From positions 2,864,120 through 2,928,119 of the forward strand of contig NC_015589.1 of NCBI RefSeq assembly GCF_000215085.1: a stretch of 64,000 nt of DNA, written 5' to 3'. The stretch's first letter is position 1; each line of letters opens with the position of its first letter. The DNA comes from Desulforamulus ruminis DSM 2154 (GTDB taxonomy: Bacteria > Bacillota > Desulfotomaculia > Desulfotomaculales > Desulfotomaculaceae). A model generated the notes under the pieces. That model saw only the letters and a list, made by a program, of their open reading frames with translations, was not told where the DNA came from and ran no database searches. Position numbers and translations under genes: made by a program. Positions 8,498 to 17,009 of this stretch are shown here, in pieces.

Positions 8498-8526
8498 AAT
8501 ATATCGAAAGTTTATAATTTTGTCAA
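8498..8526 (-). promoter_or_regulatory. Sigma-A promoter of the riboswitch-htpX transcript
   Basis: TTGACA (8526-8521), a 17-base spacer and TATATT (8503-8498) place the transcription start within a base or two of the first aptamer base. The -35 lies in the last codons of the upstream thioesterase gene. Confidence 0.8.
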
Positions 8527-8934
8527 TGGGCGCGGGTTGGAGAGGCGATAGACCTGGCCTTGGGCGGTTGCTACAAGCTCGTTCTGTTCGTTCCGGATCT
8601 CCATCCGATAGAGACCGGTTTTCCGGGTGGTATTTTCCTCCAGGGCTACTGCGGTTAAAACCTCCCCCTCCACAGAGGCCTTTAAAAAAGAAATATATAC
8701 ATTTAGTGAAAGGGCGGGCACCCCCGTTGAATTGCTGGCCGCGGCAAAAACCACATCGGCCAGACTGAAAAGGGAGCCTCCATGGGTTACGCCCAAACCG
8801 TTCAGCAGTTCTTTTTTTACCCGCATAACCCCCCGGGCATACCCCGGCCTTACTTCCACCAAGTTGATGCCCAGGTAATTGGCCAGTTCATCCTTTTCCT
8901 GAAAATGATTCATGAAATCTTTCATTTGATCCAT
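8512..8934 (-). CDS. PaaI-like hotdog-fold thioesterase
   Basis: A 140-residue acyl-CoA thioesterase of the PaaI/YbgC-like hotdog family. The signature LNGLGVTHGGSLFSLADVVFAAASNSTG holds the conserved Gly-Gly and the helix Asp that takes part in thioester hydrolysis. The N-terminal LGINLVEVRPGYARGVMRV is typical. It is a single gene; the substrate is unknown, possibly an aromatic or short acyl-CoA. Its last codons contain the -35 element of the downstream htpX riboswitch promoter, and no separate terminator lies between, so some readthrough into the riboswitch is possible. Confidence 0.85.
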   Translation of the reverse strand: MDQMKDFMNHFQEKDELANYLGINLVEVRPGYARGVMRVKKELLNGLGVTHGGSLFSLADVVFAAASNSTGVPALSLNVYISFLKASVEGEVLTAVALEENTTRKTGLYRMEIRNEQNELVATAQGQVYRLSNPRPLTKL

Positions 8935-9008
8935 TTTAAAGATTCCTCTCCGTCATTAAGCATCCTAAGAATAGCTTTCTCCATAAAAAGCTTAAAATCC
9001 TCTTATTT

Positions 9009-10259
9009 CTAAATGGCTTTTGCCTTGCGGGAACGCCAGCCTTTGGCCAGTACCATGGTCGCCAGCAGGGCCAGCAGCCCGCCGCAGGTAAAAGCGGCTG
9101 ACGGACCAAACCACCGTGCCACCGCCCCGGCGAACATTCCTCCCAGGGAGGACAAGCCGATAAAGGACAGCGAATAAACGCCCATCACCCTTCCCCGCAG
9201 ACAATCCGGAACCTGCATCTGAATCAGGCTGTTGACCGAGGCGGAGAGACTGACCATACTCCAGCCGGAACCTACCAGGAGCAGCGCCGACGGCCAATAC
9301 AACTGCATCTGCCCCAGCAGCAGTTGAAAAACAATGATTCCGGCAGCCCCTCCCCAGAGAAATTTAACCTGGTGCTTTCTGCGGCCAAAAACAATTAAAC
9401 ATAAAGCTCCGGCCAGAGAACCCAATCCCAGGGAAGAAACCAGCAGGCCAAATCCATCCGGCCCCTGATGCAGCACATTTTTAGCAAAAACCGGTATCAA
9501 GACGCCAAAATTTAAGGCGGAAATACTCAGGGAGGCCAGCAAAGCCATGGGGATCCGCACCTCCGGCGTACTCCAGATGTAAACCAGGCCGTCCTTGATT
9601 TGTCCGAGCATATCTTTCCTTTCCGCCGCCGGACTCCCGGGAACCCCTTTCATGGCCAGCAGGCCAAGAATAACAAACAGGAAGCTGACGGCATTCAACA
9701 GGAAACAGGTGGTGGCGCTGAGATAAGCCAGTACAATTCCCCCCAGGGCCGGTCCCACCACCCGGGCCGTATTAAACATCGTGGAATTAAGGGCAATGGC
9801 ATTGGTCAAATCCTCCCGGCCCACCATTTGTACCAAAAAGGACTGCCGGGCAGGAATATCCAAAGCTTGAAATAATCCCATCAGAGCGCTCAGCAAAACA
9901 ATATGCCAGTACTGGAGCAGCCCGGTAAAACTTAATGCGGTTAAAATAACGGCCAGCAGCATAAACATCATCTGTGTAATAATAATCAAGGGTCTTCTGG
10001 GCACCCGGTCGGCAATGACCCCTGCAAACAAAGAAAAGGCCAGATTCGGTACAAACTGAACAAAAGTGACCAGCCCTAGGAGAAAAGCGGAATTGGTTAA
10101 TTCCAGAACCACCCAGGATAAAGCCATATTCTGCATCCAAAAGCCGATTAAGGAAATCATTTGACCGCAATAAAATAACCGAAAATTTCGGTGTCTTAAG
10201 GCCGCCCAGAAAGGCGCCCGGATCATTCCCTGGATAAAATCCGTCACCTGGAAAACCAC
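9009..10259 (-). CDS. MFS transporter, EntS-like
   Basis: A 416-residue membrane protein with twelve predicted segments. The amphipathic start PFWAALRHRNFRLFYCGQMISLIGFWMQ and the loop FAGVIADRVPRRPLII are characteristic of the EntS/MFS-3 branch, which includes enterobactin and drug exporters. The substrate cannot be deduced. The start is a GTG with a weak ribosome site; an ATG eleven codons in is an alternative. It stands between a thioesterase gene and the fakA-degV pair, all on the minus strand, but a terminator separates it from degV. Confidence 0.85.
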   Translation of the reverse strand: MVFQVTDFIQGMIRAPFWAALRHRNFRLFYCGQMISLIGFWMQNMALSWVVLELTNSAFLLGLVTFVQFVPNLAFSLFAGVIADRVPRRPLIIITQMMFMLLAVILTALSFTGLLQYWHIVLLSALMGLFQALDIPARQSFLVQMVGREDLTNAIALNSTMFNTARVVGPALGGIVLAYLSATTCFLLNAVSFLFVILGLLAMKGVPGSPAAERKDMLGQIKDGLVYIWSTPEVRIPMALLASLSISALNFGVLIPVFAKNVLHQGPDGFGLLVSSLGLGSLAGALCLIVFGRRKHQVKFLWGGAAGIIVFQLLLGQMQLYWPSALLLVGSGWSMVSLSASVNSLIQMQVPDCLRGRVMGVYSLSFIGLSSLGGMFAGAVARWFGPSAAFTCGGLLALLATMVLAKGWRSRKAKAI

Positions 10260-10312
10260 CCTTTACGAAAGAATACCCGCTTCGCCATGATATAAAATCC
10301 TAGAGCGGAAAA

Positions 10313-10338
10313 ACAAACAGCCTTGTTTAAAGGCTGTT
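10313..10338 (-). terminator. Terminator after degV
   Basis: AAACAGCC and GGCTGTTT arms enclose a TTTAAA-type loop and are followed on the minus strand by TTGTTTTTCC. It lies just after the degV stop codon. Confidence 0.75.
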
Positions 10339-10346
10339 TCCTGCAT

Positions 10347-11183
10347 TTATATTGTATAGTAAACGATTCCGCAGGCTCCTATTCCCACATGGTTGCCGAT
10401 GACCGGGCCAATGTCTCCCAGGTAAGTCTGCCGGCAGTGAAGCCGGTTGCTGATCTTCTGGTAAAGAGCCTCCCGTCCGGCAGGGTCCCCGCCGGACAAA
10501 ACCGTGCATACAATTTCAGCGCCCCCGGTGTCCTGCTCCACAATCTGAACCAGGCGCTCAATTCCCTTTTGTTTACCCCTTACCTTCTCATAAGGGTGAA
10601 CCGTTCCATCTTTGACACCCAATAGGGGCTTTATATTCAGCAGAGTGCCAAGAAAAGCCTGAGCCTTGCCAATTCTGCCCCCGCGCTCCAGATGGTCCAA
10701 GGAGTCAACCAAAAAGAAAAACCTCATTTTGGCAATTAAATGATGTAAAAGCCCCTTAATTTCACCCTTGGTTTTTCCTTCAGCCGCAGCCCTGGCGGCA
10801 GCCATGACCATCATGCCGATTCCCCAGGTAGCCGATCGGGTGTCGATTACTTCAACATCGCCCTCAACCATATTTTGGGCCAGACAGGCCGACTGATACG
10901 TCCCGCTCATCTGGCTGGATAAGGTTAAACAAAGCACCTGAGAACCGTTGGAGGTTAACTTCTGAAAAACCTCCGCAAACTCGCCGGGGGCAGGCTGAGA
11001 CGTTGTAGACATCTCGCCCCGGGCGATTCTGGCGTAAAACTCTTCGATATTCATATCAATGCTATCCCGAAAAATTTCCTGGCCAAATACCACTTTTAAG
11101 GGAACCTTGGTAATTCCATATTGTTGGTATATTTCCTCCGGCAAATCGGCCGTACTGTCTGTTACAATCCGTATTGGCGGCAT
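10347..11183 (-). CDS. DegV-family fatty-acid binding protein (FakB type)
   Basis: The 278-residue protein has the two-domain DegV fold that encloses a fatty acid. It starts PIRIVTDSTADLPEEIYQQYGI and contains the conserved TSQPAPGEF and LTLSSQMSGTYQSA loops that bind the carboxylate. In Firmicutes such proteins (FakB) present the fatty acid to FakA for phosphorylation, so exogenous fatty acids enter phospholipids. The gene lies 20 bases after fakA on the same strand, which supports this role directly. A terminator follows. Confidence 0.9.
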   Translation of the reverse strand: MPPIRIVTDSTADLPEEIYQQYGITKVPLKVVFGQEIFRDSIDMNIEEFYARIARGEMSTTSQPAPGEFAEVFQKLTSNGSQVLCLTLSSQMSGTYQSACLAQNMVEGDVEVIDTRSATWGIGMMVMAAARAAAEGKTKGEIKGLLHHLIAKMRFFFLVDSLDHLERGGRIGKAQAFLGTLLNIKPLLGVKDGTVHPYEKVRGKQKGIERLVQIVEQDTGGAEIVCTVLSGGDPAGREALYQKISNRLHCRQTYLGDIGPVIGNHVGIGACGIVYYTI

Positions 11184-11203
11184 TTCCTCACCTGCTTTGC
11201 AAG

Positions 11204-12823
11204 TTACTCGACAGATAGAATAAAATGGTATAAGGGCTGTCCCCCATAATGGAGCTCAAATTCAATCTCGGGGAAGCTCTTTCTTAACCCCTCCACAATC
11301 TTTTCCGCCTGTTCTCCTATATCGGCACCATAATACAAGGTGACGAGGGAGTGTTCTTCCGTAAGCATTTTAGCCAGCATCTCCTGAATAACCTGCTCCG
11401 GTTCATTTCCCACCGCCACAATGGCCCCCTCGGCAATGCCGATCAGGTCGCCCTGCTGAATCTTTATGCCGCTGGATGTCGTTTCCCTAACCGCCCTGGT
11501 TACCTCTCCGGTCAGTACCGCCTGAGCGGCCTCGGTCATCTGCCGGTAATTATGCTCAAGATCTCTTTCCGCGTTAAAGGATAATAGGGCGCTTAGCCCC
11601 TGAGGAATGGTGCGGGTGGCTATCACTTTAACCTCCCGGTCCTTCACTAAAGCGGCCGCCTGTTCCGCCGCCATTACAATATTTTTATTATTCGGCAGGA
11701 TCAGGATGCTGCGGGCCGCTACTCCTTGCATGGCCCGGAGGATTTCCTCGGTACTGGGATTCATGGTCTGACCCCCAACCACCACCGCATCCGCTCCTAA
11801 ACTATACATTATATCTACAATCCCCTCACCGCTGCCCACACTGATGATGCCCATTTCCTTCTCGGGGGCGGGATCATTATTAAACTGTTGGTTTTGTTCT
11901 TTCATGTTATGGATGGCTATTTGATCCAGGGAACCGTAATTTAAACAGCTTTCCAGCACCAATCCGGGATGATTGGAGTGGATATGGACCTTAGCCACCT
12001 CACCGGAACCCACAACCATCAGGCAGTCTCCATAAGGAACCAGCTCATGGCGCAGGGTCTCCAGGGGAATGGCGGATCCTTTCACTAAAAATTCGGTACA
12101 GTAGGTATAATGTATTTCCGCATCAATTTCTTTTGACATCCGGCTGCCCTGGGAAATTTTATTTTCCTGATAGGCCGCAAAGTTCTTTAACAAGCCGATA
12201 TCTTCAGCCTGTTTTAAGGCGTGTAAAATGCCCTCCAAAATGACGACATATCCCCTGCCTCCGGCATCCACCACCCCGGCTTCCTTAAGCACAGGCAGCA
12301 GTTGCGGCGTTTCCCGCAGAGCCATCCTTGCTTCCCTAAGGGTTATAATCATCACTCTAAGCAGGTCATAGTTTTTCTGGATAGCGCTTCTGGCAGCCTT
12401 GGCACTTCTGCGCATAACCGTTAAAATCGTGCCTTCAACGGGGTTCATGACCGCCTGATAGGCCAGGTCGGCCCCCTCTTCCAAAGCCCTTACCACCTCA
12501 AGGGCATTGGCCCGTTCCTTTCCTGCCAGGGCCTTGGCAAAACCACGGACCAGTTGCGACAGGATGACACCGGAATTTCCTCTCGCTCCCATTAAGCAGG
12601 CCTGAGCCGCCGCTTCGGCAATTTCACCAATATGTACAGACTCCATATCCTGTATTTCTTTGGCTGCCGCAAGCAGTGTCAAATACATGTTATTCCCCGT
12701 ATCCCCGTCAGGAACAGGAAACACATTCAGCGCATCGATCTCCGCCTTATGTTGGGCCAGCAGCAGAGTCCCACCCAGAATCATCCTTTTTAAGCCTTGT
12801 CCGTCAAAAGTATATAAACTCAC
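11204..12823 (-). CDS. fakA: Fatty acid kinase catalytic subunit FakA (DAK2/YloV)
   Basis: A 539-residue protein with an N-terminal DAK2 (DhaL-like) kinase domain, about residues 1-200. The metal/ATP site is seen in NVFPVPDGDTGNNMYLT, and LMGARGNSGVILSQLVRGF is the second signature. The middle and C-terminal domains (about 230-539) bind the partner FakB. It phosphorylates fatty acids held by DegV-family FakB; the partner gene follows immediately. In most Firmicutes the gene follows the small Asp23 gene and rpmB; that context is absent here. GAGG precedes the ATG. Confidence 0.92.
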   Translation of the reverse strand: MSLYTFDGQGLKRMILGGTLLLAQHKAEIDALNVFPVPDGDTGNNMYLTLLAAAKEIQDMESVHIGEIAEAAAQACLMGARGNSGVILSQLVRGFAKALAGKERANALEVVRALEEGADLAYQAVMNPVEGTILTVMRRSAKAARSAIQKNYDLLRVMIITLREARMALRETPQLLPVLKEAGVVDAGGRGYVVILEGILHALKQAEDIGLLKNFAAYQENKISQGSRMSKEIDAEIHYTYCTEFLVKGSAIPLETLRHELVPYGDCLMVVGSGEVAKVHIHSNHPGLVLESCLNYGSLDQIAIHNMKEQNQQFNNDPAPEKEMGIISVGSGEGIVDIMYSLGADAVVVGGQTMNPSTEEILRAMQGVAARSILILPNNKNIVMAAEQAAALVKDREVKVIATRTIPQGLSALLSFNAERDLEHNYRQMTEAAQAVLTGEVTRAVRETTSSGIKIQQGDLIGIAEGAIVAVGNEPEQVIQEMLAKMLTEEHSLVTLYYGADIGEQAEKIVEGLRKSFPEIEFELHYGGQPLYHFILSVE

Positions 12824-13080
12824 GATGTCCTCCTAAAGATACGATAAAAAACACCAACTTATTATTTTCTATCTCTGTTTTAACTTTCCTTCTAAAAAAT
12901 TGCCCTAAAAGTAAGGAAATCGTAAAATAAATCAAGCTGGCTCATTTTTTCTTTTATTATGGATTTTTCGTTCTATCCACCGGTTTCTAATTTTTAACAA
13001 TTTATTAATAAAGGAAAGCTTTTATTCATGTCGAAAATCTATTACCAAATATTAGTTGTTCATGGATAGGAGGTCTTGGT

Positions 13081-13818
13081 TTGAGACAAAAAATTGCCCT
13101 TTTAATATTTGCCGTCTTATTCTCCATTGGTTTGTCCGGTTGCGATAATGCTCCTTCCCAACCGGAATCGTCACAAAACACCCCTGGCATCACGGAGCCC
13201 GGCAAGGCCGCAACACCGGGGGCACCGGAAACCCCCACCGCAAATCCCGGAGAAGTGAAAACCCCCGCCACCACACCGGATCCGGTGTCCGCAGACTCCA
13301 CCGCCGTTGAAGCGCCTGCGTCCCCCAACAGCGGCAGCGGTTCCGCTCCCCAGGAACCTAAAACGCCCGGTCAGCCGACACTTCCTAAAGGACCGATTTC
13401 TCTAAATGAGGGGGATACCCTGCCGGAATTTGTTCTGCCCACCCTGGCAGGGGGCAGCGTTACCGCTTCTTCCATGGTTACTCAACATAAACTAACCATG
13501 ATTAACTTCTGGGCCACTACCTGCGGGTACTGCATCGGGGAACTGCCGGTGCTGGAGGAATTAAACAAAAAATATAAAAGTAAAAAGGTTGCCGTCATTG
13601 GCGTGCTGCTGGATCCATCCCGGGAGAAACAAGCCCGGGAAATCCTCAAGGAAGAAGGGTCCACCTTCCCTCAACTGAAGGATGACGGAAGCTTTGCTCG
13701 GCACATTTTTGGCGTACCCCAGGCCATCATAGTCGATAGCTCGGGCCGCATCCTGGAAGTGGTGGTGGGCGCCCGTTCCCTGGAACAATTTTCGGATATT
13801 ATTGAAAAGCATCTCTAA
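13081..13818 (+). CDS. TlpA-like thioredoxin-fold lipoprotein
   Basis: A 245-residue lipoprotein read from a TTG after TAGGAGG. A signal peptide ends at lipobox LSGC with C21. A Pro/Thr/Ala-rich linker covers about residues 22-105, an unusually long spacer that would hold the domain away from the membrane through the wall. The thioredoxin domain (about 110-245) has redox pair C148-G-Y-C151 in FWATTCGYCIGELP and the cis-Pro region FGVPQAIIVD. Such proteins reduce or transfer disulfides outside the membrane, often in cytochrome c or spore maturation. No such genes are adjacent. A terminator follows. Confidence 0.88.
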   Translation: MRQKIALLIFAVLFSIGLSGCDNAPSQPESSQNTPGITEPGKAATPGAPETPTANPGEVKTPATTPDPVSADSTAVEAPASPNSGSGSAPQEPKTPGQPTLPKGPISLNEGDTLPEFVLPTLAGGSVTASSMVTQHKLTMINFWATTCGYCIGELPVLEELNKKYKSKKVAVIGVLLDPSREKQAREILKEEGSTFPQLKDDGSFARHIFGVPQAIIVDSSGRILEVVVGARSLEQFSDIIEKHL

Positions 13819-13856
13819 GCCTAAAAAGTTAACCCAAAACAGTCACAGAAACCCAG

Positions 13857-13904
13857 CAAAAGCCCTCCTATGGTAGAGTAAAATAACCCGTAGGAGGGCT
13901 TTTG
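13857..13904 (+). terminator. Terminator after the TlpA-like gene
   Basis: AAAAGCCCTCCTA and TAGGAGGGCTTTT are perfect 13-base arms around a 20-base loop. Confidence 0.75.
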
Positions 13905-14062
13905 ACGAGTAAAAGAGAAACAAGCAAAATCCATTTATCGGTATTAAAATTATAAAAATATTAATTTATTTAATTAAATAACATATAAAAATTAATTATT
14001 TTAATTTTTATATTGATATTTGTTTTTAACCATGTTATGTTATAAACGTAAATATTAGAGAG

Positions 14063-14455
14063 GTGATCGTTATTAGCCATAAAATGTTAACCCTCTGCCC
14101 CGTCTGCAGCCATCGCCTGACTATCACCAAGCTGGCTTGCGATCACTGCCAGACCAAAATTGAAGGGGAATTCTCTCCATGCAAATTTTGCCGCCTGCCA
14201 AATGATCAGCTTCAATTCCTTGAAGCCTTTCTTAAATGCCGTGGCAATATAAAAGATGTGGAAAAAGAATTGGGAATTTCCTATCCAACCGTGCGCAACC
14301 GCCTTGACGGGCTTCTCCAGGCACTGGGATACCAAGTGGATAAAGAAGAAAACCGGCAGGAAAACTTAAGTCGCCAGGAGATTGTAAGGGCCTTAGAAAA
14401 AGGGGAAATTACCCCCGAACAGGCAACCCAGCAACTGCGCAAGATGAAAAGATAA
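14063..14455 (+). CDS. DUF2089 zinc-ribbon regulator-like protein
   Basis: A protein of up to 130 residues with an N-terminal zinc ribbon (CPVCSHRL, CDHCQTKI, CKFCRLP) and a helix-turn-helix (CRGNIKDVEKELGISYPTVRNRLD), the DUF2089 arrangement. The start is uncertain: AGAGGTGATC is a perfect ribosome site that overlaps the GTG at 14063, and the next ATG is at 14084. It heads an operon with a YvlB-N-like protein, a 91-residue protein and a YvlD-type membrane protein, so it is probably its transcriptional regulator; comparable operons in Bacillus respond to envelope stress. Confidence 0.82.
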   Translation: MIVISHKMLTLCPVCSHRLTITKLACDHCQTKIEGEFSPCKFCRLPNDQLQFLEAFLKCRGNIKDVEKELGISYPTVRNRLDGLLQALGYQVDKEENRQENLSRQEIVRALEKGEITPEQATQQLRKMKR

Positions 14456-14474
14456 AGGATTGGGAGGCTGTTTC

Positions 14475-14891
14475 ATGAGCGATGAAAAAATTAAAATTTT
14501 AGAAATGATTCAAGAAGGTAAGCTTACTGCTGCCGAAGGTCTGGAATTATTAAATGCACTGGGAGACTTAAAGGATCAATGCGTTGAAAATTCCACCAAC
14601 ACCAACCGCTTTTTACGCATTCGTGTCACCAATGGTCATCACAACAAAGTAAATGTCAATGTTCCATTGAAACTACTGAAGATTGCAACCAAATTTGCCG
14701 GGGTCGGCATGAAGTTCATTCCCGAAGAAGCGCATCAAGAAATGAAGAAAAAGGGGATTGATTTATCTGACTTTGACTTTGATGAACTGCTGCATCTGAT
14801 TGACCAGGGCTTAGTGGATGGAAAACTGGTTGACGTGGACGCCGACGATCCCAAGGAAGGGCCCACCAAGGTGGAAATCTATGTGGACTAA
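14475..14891 (+). CDS. SHOCT/YvlB-N-like domain protein
   Basis: A 138-residue protein starting MSDEKIKILEMIQEGKLTAA. This N-terminal helix pair is the short YvlB/LiaX-like N domain that also ends the preceding DUF2089 protein (EKGEITPEQATQQL is similar). The remainder is acidic and soluble, without the DUF4097 beta domain of full YvlB. GGGAGG lies before the ATG; an in-frame TTG sits 15 bases upstream. It overlaps the next gene (ATG inside its last codons), so translation is coupled. Role: probably an envelope-stress accessory; exact function unknown. Confidence 0.75.
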   Translation: MSDEKIKILEMIQEGKLTAAEGLELLNALGDLKDQCVENSTNTNRFLRIRVTNGHHNKVNVNVPLKLLKIATKFAGVGMKFIPEEAHQEMKKKGIDLSDFDFDELLHLIDQGLVDGKLVDVDADDPKEGPTKVEIYVD

Positions 14892-15156
14892 AGGACGCAC
14901 GCATTTCATGCTACTGGGAGTTCGCCACCGGTCTTTTCGCTTTATTCTGCCGGTCCCGCTTTTCGTCTTTTATGATTTACTCTGGTCCCTAAACGATTTG
15001 GTTGAACTAGGAACCCGGGCCTTTCCCCGCCAGAAACTACCCAGTATCATCATGAGGTCCCTGATGAATATACTGCAGGAATTACGCCAGATAGGCCCGT
15101 GGCAACTGATGGCAGTCTCCTTTGGTGACAGCCGAATCTCCATTGACTTTAAATAA
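14881..15156 (+). CDS. 91-residue protein of the yvl-like operon, unknown
   Basis: ATG 14881 overlaps the stop region of the preceding gene, and the frame stays open to 15156. The product (MWTKGRTHFMLLGVRHRSFR at the start) is basic with one moderately hydrophobic stretch (FILPVPLFVFYDLLWSL, about 20-37) and ends ISIDFK. Its position, tightly packed between two recognisable yvl-type genes, supports a real gene. I do not recognise a family; it resembles a truncated or divergent membrane-associated accessory. Confidence 0.6.
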   Translation: MWTKGRTHFMLLGVRHRSFRFILPVPLFVFYDLLWSLNDLVELGTRAFPRQKLPSIIMRSLMNILQELRQIGPWQLMAVSFGDSRISIDFK

Positions 15157-15171
15157 TGAGCCGAGGTCATC

Positions 15172-15519
15172 ATGTTAAATTTTATGATAAAATGTTTTAT
15201 CAATATGATTGGCATTTACATCGCCACGCTGCTCTTTCCTGCCATTTTTATTTCCGGGCTGGAGGGGGTTTTTTGGGCAGGCTTCCTCCTTGGGCTGTTA
15301 AACCTGTTTCTCCGTCCCCTGCTCCTGCTGATTTCATTGCCCATTAACCTTGTTACCCTAGGTTTATTTACCCTGATCATCAATGCTTTTCTTGTGGTAT
15401 TGACCGATTTCTTTGTAAGAGGTCTTACCCTGCCGACTTTCTCCCTGGCCTTTGCCACCGCCTTTATCACTACTCTATTGCATATGCTTTCCAGCCCTAT
15501 ACTACGAAAATATTCATAA
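15172..15519 (+). CDS. YvlD/phage-holin-4-like membrane protein
   Basis: A 115-residue protein with four hydrophobic segments in the order typical of the YvlD (PF04020) family, with the central motif LLGLLNLFLRPLLLLISLPI followed by NLVTLGLFTLIINAFLV. Despite the domain name these are chromosomal envelope proteins, not phage lysis holins. It ends the four-gene operon that begins with DUF2089 at 14063. The function in membrane stress is suggested by the family only. Confidence 0.85.
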   Translation: MLNFMIKCFINMIGIYIATLLFPAIFISGLEGVFWAGFLLGLLNLFLRPLLLLISLPINLVTLGLFTLIINAFLVVLTDFFVRGLTLPTFSLAFATAFITTLLHMLSSPILRKYS

Positions 15520-15573
15520 CCCTACCGCTGGGTAAACCCTTTTAAGGGTACAAAATCATGACCACCCGCTCAG

Positions 15574-15700
15574 TGAACTGCACCCCAAATGTTAGACATT
15601 TAATTAAGCAGCTTGTGAGGACTGAATTCTGTATTGTACAGGGCTCAGTCCTTTTTATTTGGCGTTATCTTTTTCTCCCCCAAAATCCTCCCCATGCACT
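15574..15700. mobile_element. Possible end of an IS3-type element (remnant)
   Basis: The stretch starting TGAACTGCACCCCAAATG TTAGACA at 15574 resembles IS3-family terminal repeats. It is followed by a hairpin (GGACTGA...TCAGTCC) with a T tract. No transposase frame is present and the opposite end is not seen. It separates the yvl-like operon from a convergent regulator gene. Low confidence, from memory of such ends. Confidence 0.3.
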
Positions 15701-15721
15701 TCCCACGGTGAGGTATCGTCC

Positions 15722-16336
15722 TCATACCCTACGCTTTGCTCTTGCAATGACTAGGTCAACACCCAGACATACTGCAATATAAATCACCCAAAATACGGGG
15801 AACGCAATGATAGGGGAAACAATTAATGGATATGGTGCGATCATGCCTGTAAGCAAAACATTGTAGATAAATGAAAGCGGAATAAATGACAACAACCAAA
15901 TATTGATTGACCCAAAGTAGTATTTTGCATTTTTCTTTGTACTTTCCGAAGAATTGAGAATCCCGATGCCAAATACCATACAACCAAGTGCCATAAAAAT
16001 CAGCCCAATCACAAGAGCCATCGGCACTTGTTCTTCATACCAAACTGCGGCAGATACGACCAAGCCGATAAAATTAAGCACGGTAGCCACTATGACAAAT
16101 ATACCAGCATTGGCTTTTTTCTCTGTCTGTTCGGACTGCTCAATGCCTTTGAGAATATAGTCAGTCGTAACCCCAAAGTAATCGCTCATGATAATGACTT
16201 TGTCTAAATCGGGAATGCTCTGTTCGCTCTCCCATTTTGAAACAGCCTGACGTGATACGCCTACCTTGCCTGCAAGTTCTTCCTGGGAAATGCCTTTCGC
16301 TTTTCTTAAGTTTTGAATTCTGTCTGAAATATTCAT
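15722..16336 (-). CDS. XRE-type regulator with C-terminal membrane domain
   Basis: A 204-residue protein. Residues 1-60 are an XRE helix-turn-helix: IQNLRKAKGISQEELAGKVG then VSRQAVSKWESEQSIPDLDK. After a short linker come four or five membrane segments (from about 75). This architecture is common in Firmicutes membrane-tethered regulators, whose ligand is unknown. The start at 16336 follows AAGGAAGGG; an upstream extension of the frame has no ribosome site. It is a single gene next to a possible insertion remnant, and its base composition is a little AT-richer than its neighbours, so acquisition by transfer is possible. Confidence 0.8.
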   Translation of the reverse strand: MNISDRIQNLRKAKGISQEELAGKVGVSRQAVSKWESEQSIPDLDKVIIMSDYFGVTTDYILKGIEQSEQTEKKANAGIFVIVATVLNFIGLVVSAAVWYEEQVPMALVIGLIFMALGCMVFGIGILNSSESTKKNAKYYFGSINIWLLSFIPLSFIYNVLLTGMIAPYPLIVSPIIAFPVFWVIYIAVCLGVDLVIARAKRRV

Positions 16337-16799
16337 TGTGTAACACCCTTCCTTTGATAATTTCATAATAACAAAAAGTGTGGTTGCATTGCTACCAGCC
16401 ACACTTAGAGATATGTCAACTGCCAGTTGCAGTTGTGTTATAATGCGGAGATTATTATAAATAATTAGTATTTAAACTATTGTTAAAAATAATTCCAATA
16501 ATTTTGAAGTAGTACAAAAAGAATGGCTAAAACACTATATATTCATAAAAATGGTAAAATCAATGCCAAAAGCTATGGAGCTGCTAACAAAGATCTTTCT
16601 GTATCCATTTTGGATGCTACCTCCTTTGTTTTAGTGCGGCTGGCGAAACCTGCACTATTCTATCAATTGGAGGTAGTTTTTTCTACTCATCGCTAAAGCT
16701 TCTTGGAACCACCTGCGGCAGGCGGTTTTTCTTTCTATATACAATAAAGACCGGCCAAATTGCTTCCAGGCCGGTCTTTTCTATTCTACCGGGATGATT
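16337..16799. other. Gene-poor interval upstream of the XRE gene
   Basis: No convincing gene. Around 16418-16437 an inverted repeat CAACTG...CAGTTG lies just before a TATAAT, resembling an operator and promoter, probably autoregulated by the XRE protein or directing a lost gene to the right. A 57-codon plus frame (16523-16696) lacks a ribosome site. The rest is AT-rich. Confidence 0.4.
16747..16783 (-). terminator. Bidirectional terminator after the SPFH/Arc pair
   Basis: AAAGACCGGCC and GGCCGGTCTTT form a perfect stem around a 13-base loop, with T tracts on both sides, 17 bases after the Arc-like gene. Confidence 0.85.
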
Positions 16800-17006
16800 C
16801 TATCCTTCTTTATTGGTTTCTGAAGCCCGGGAAGCTTTCATTTCCTCCTTTGACAGCCGTCCGGCTCTGCGGACCGCATCCCGTAATAAAAATTCCATGT
16901 GAGCGTTAACACTTCTTAACTCATCTGCGGACCACTTTTCAAGTATTTCGTACAGCTTGGGGTCAATGCGCAGGGCAAAACTCTTTTTGGGCGCCACCAG
17001 CATCAC
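16800..17006 (-). CDS. Arc-like ribbon-helix-helix DNA-binding protein
   Basis: A 68-residue protein with a ribbon-helix-helix fold: beta strand [20 protein letters not shown] and helix [18 protein letters not shown]. It follows the SPFH gene with a three-base gap. This pairing of an SPFH protein and a small Arc-family protein is a conserved neighbourhood in many bacteria, but its meaning is unknown. The small protein may autoregulate the pair. The start could be either of two adjacent ATG codons. Confidence 0.82.
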   Translation of the reverse strand: MMLVAPKKSFALRIDPKLYEILEKWSADELRSVNAHMEFLLRDAVRRAGRLSKEEMKASRASETNKEG

Positions 17007-17009
17007 CTT

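Noticed and set aside
15172-15519. Phage lysis holin
   Set aside because: The domain name suggests it, but the context is a chromosomal yvl-type operon with no phage genes.
16523-16696. 57-codon plus frame MAKTLYIHKNGKINAKSYGA...
   Set aside because: No ribosome site and no family match I can recall; kept only as a note in the gene-poor interval.
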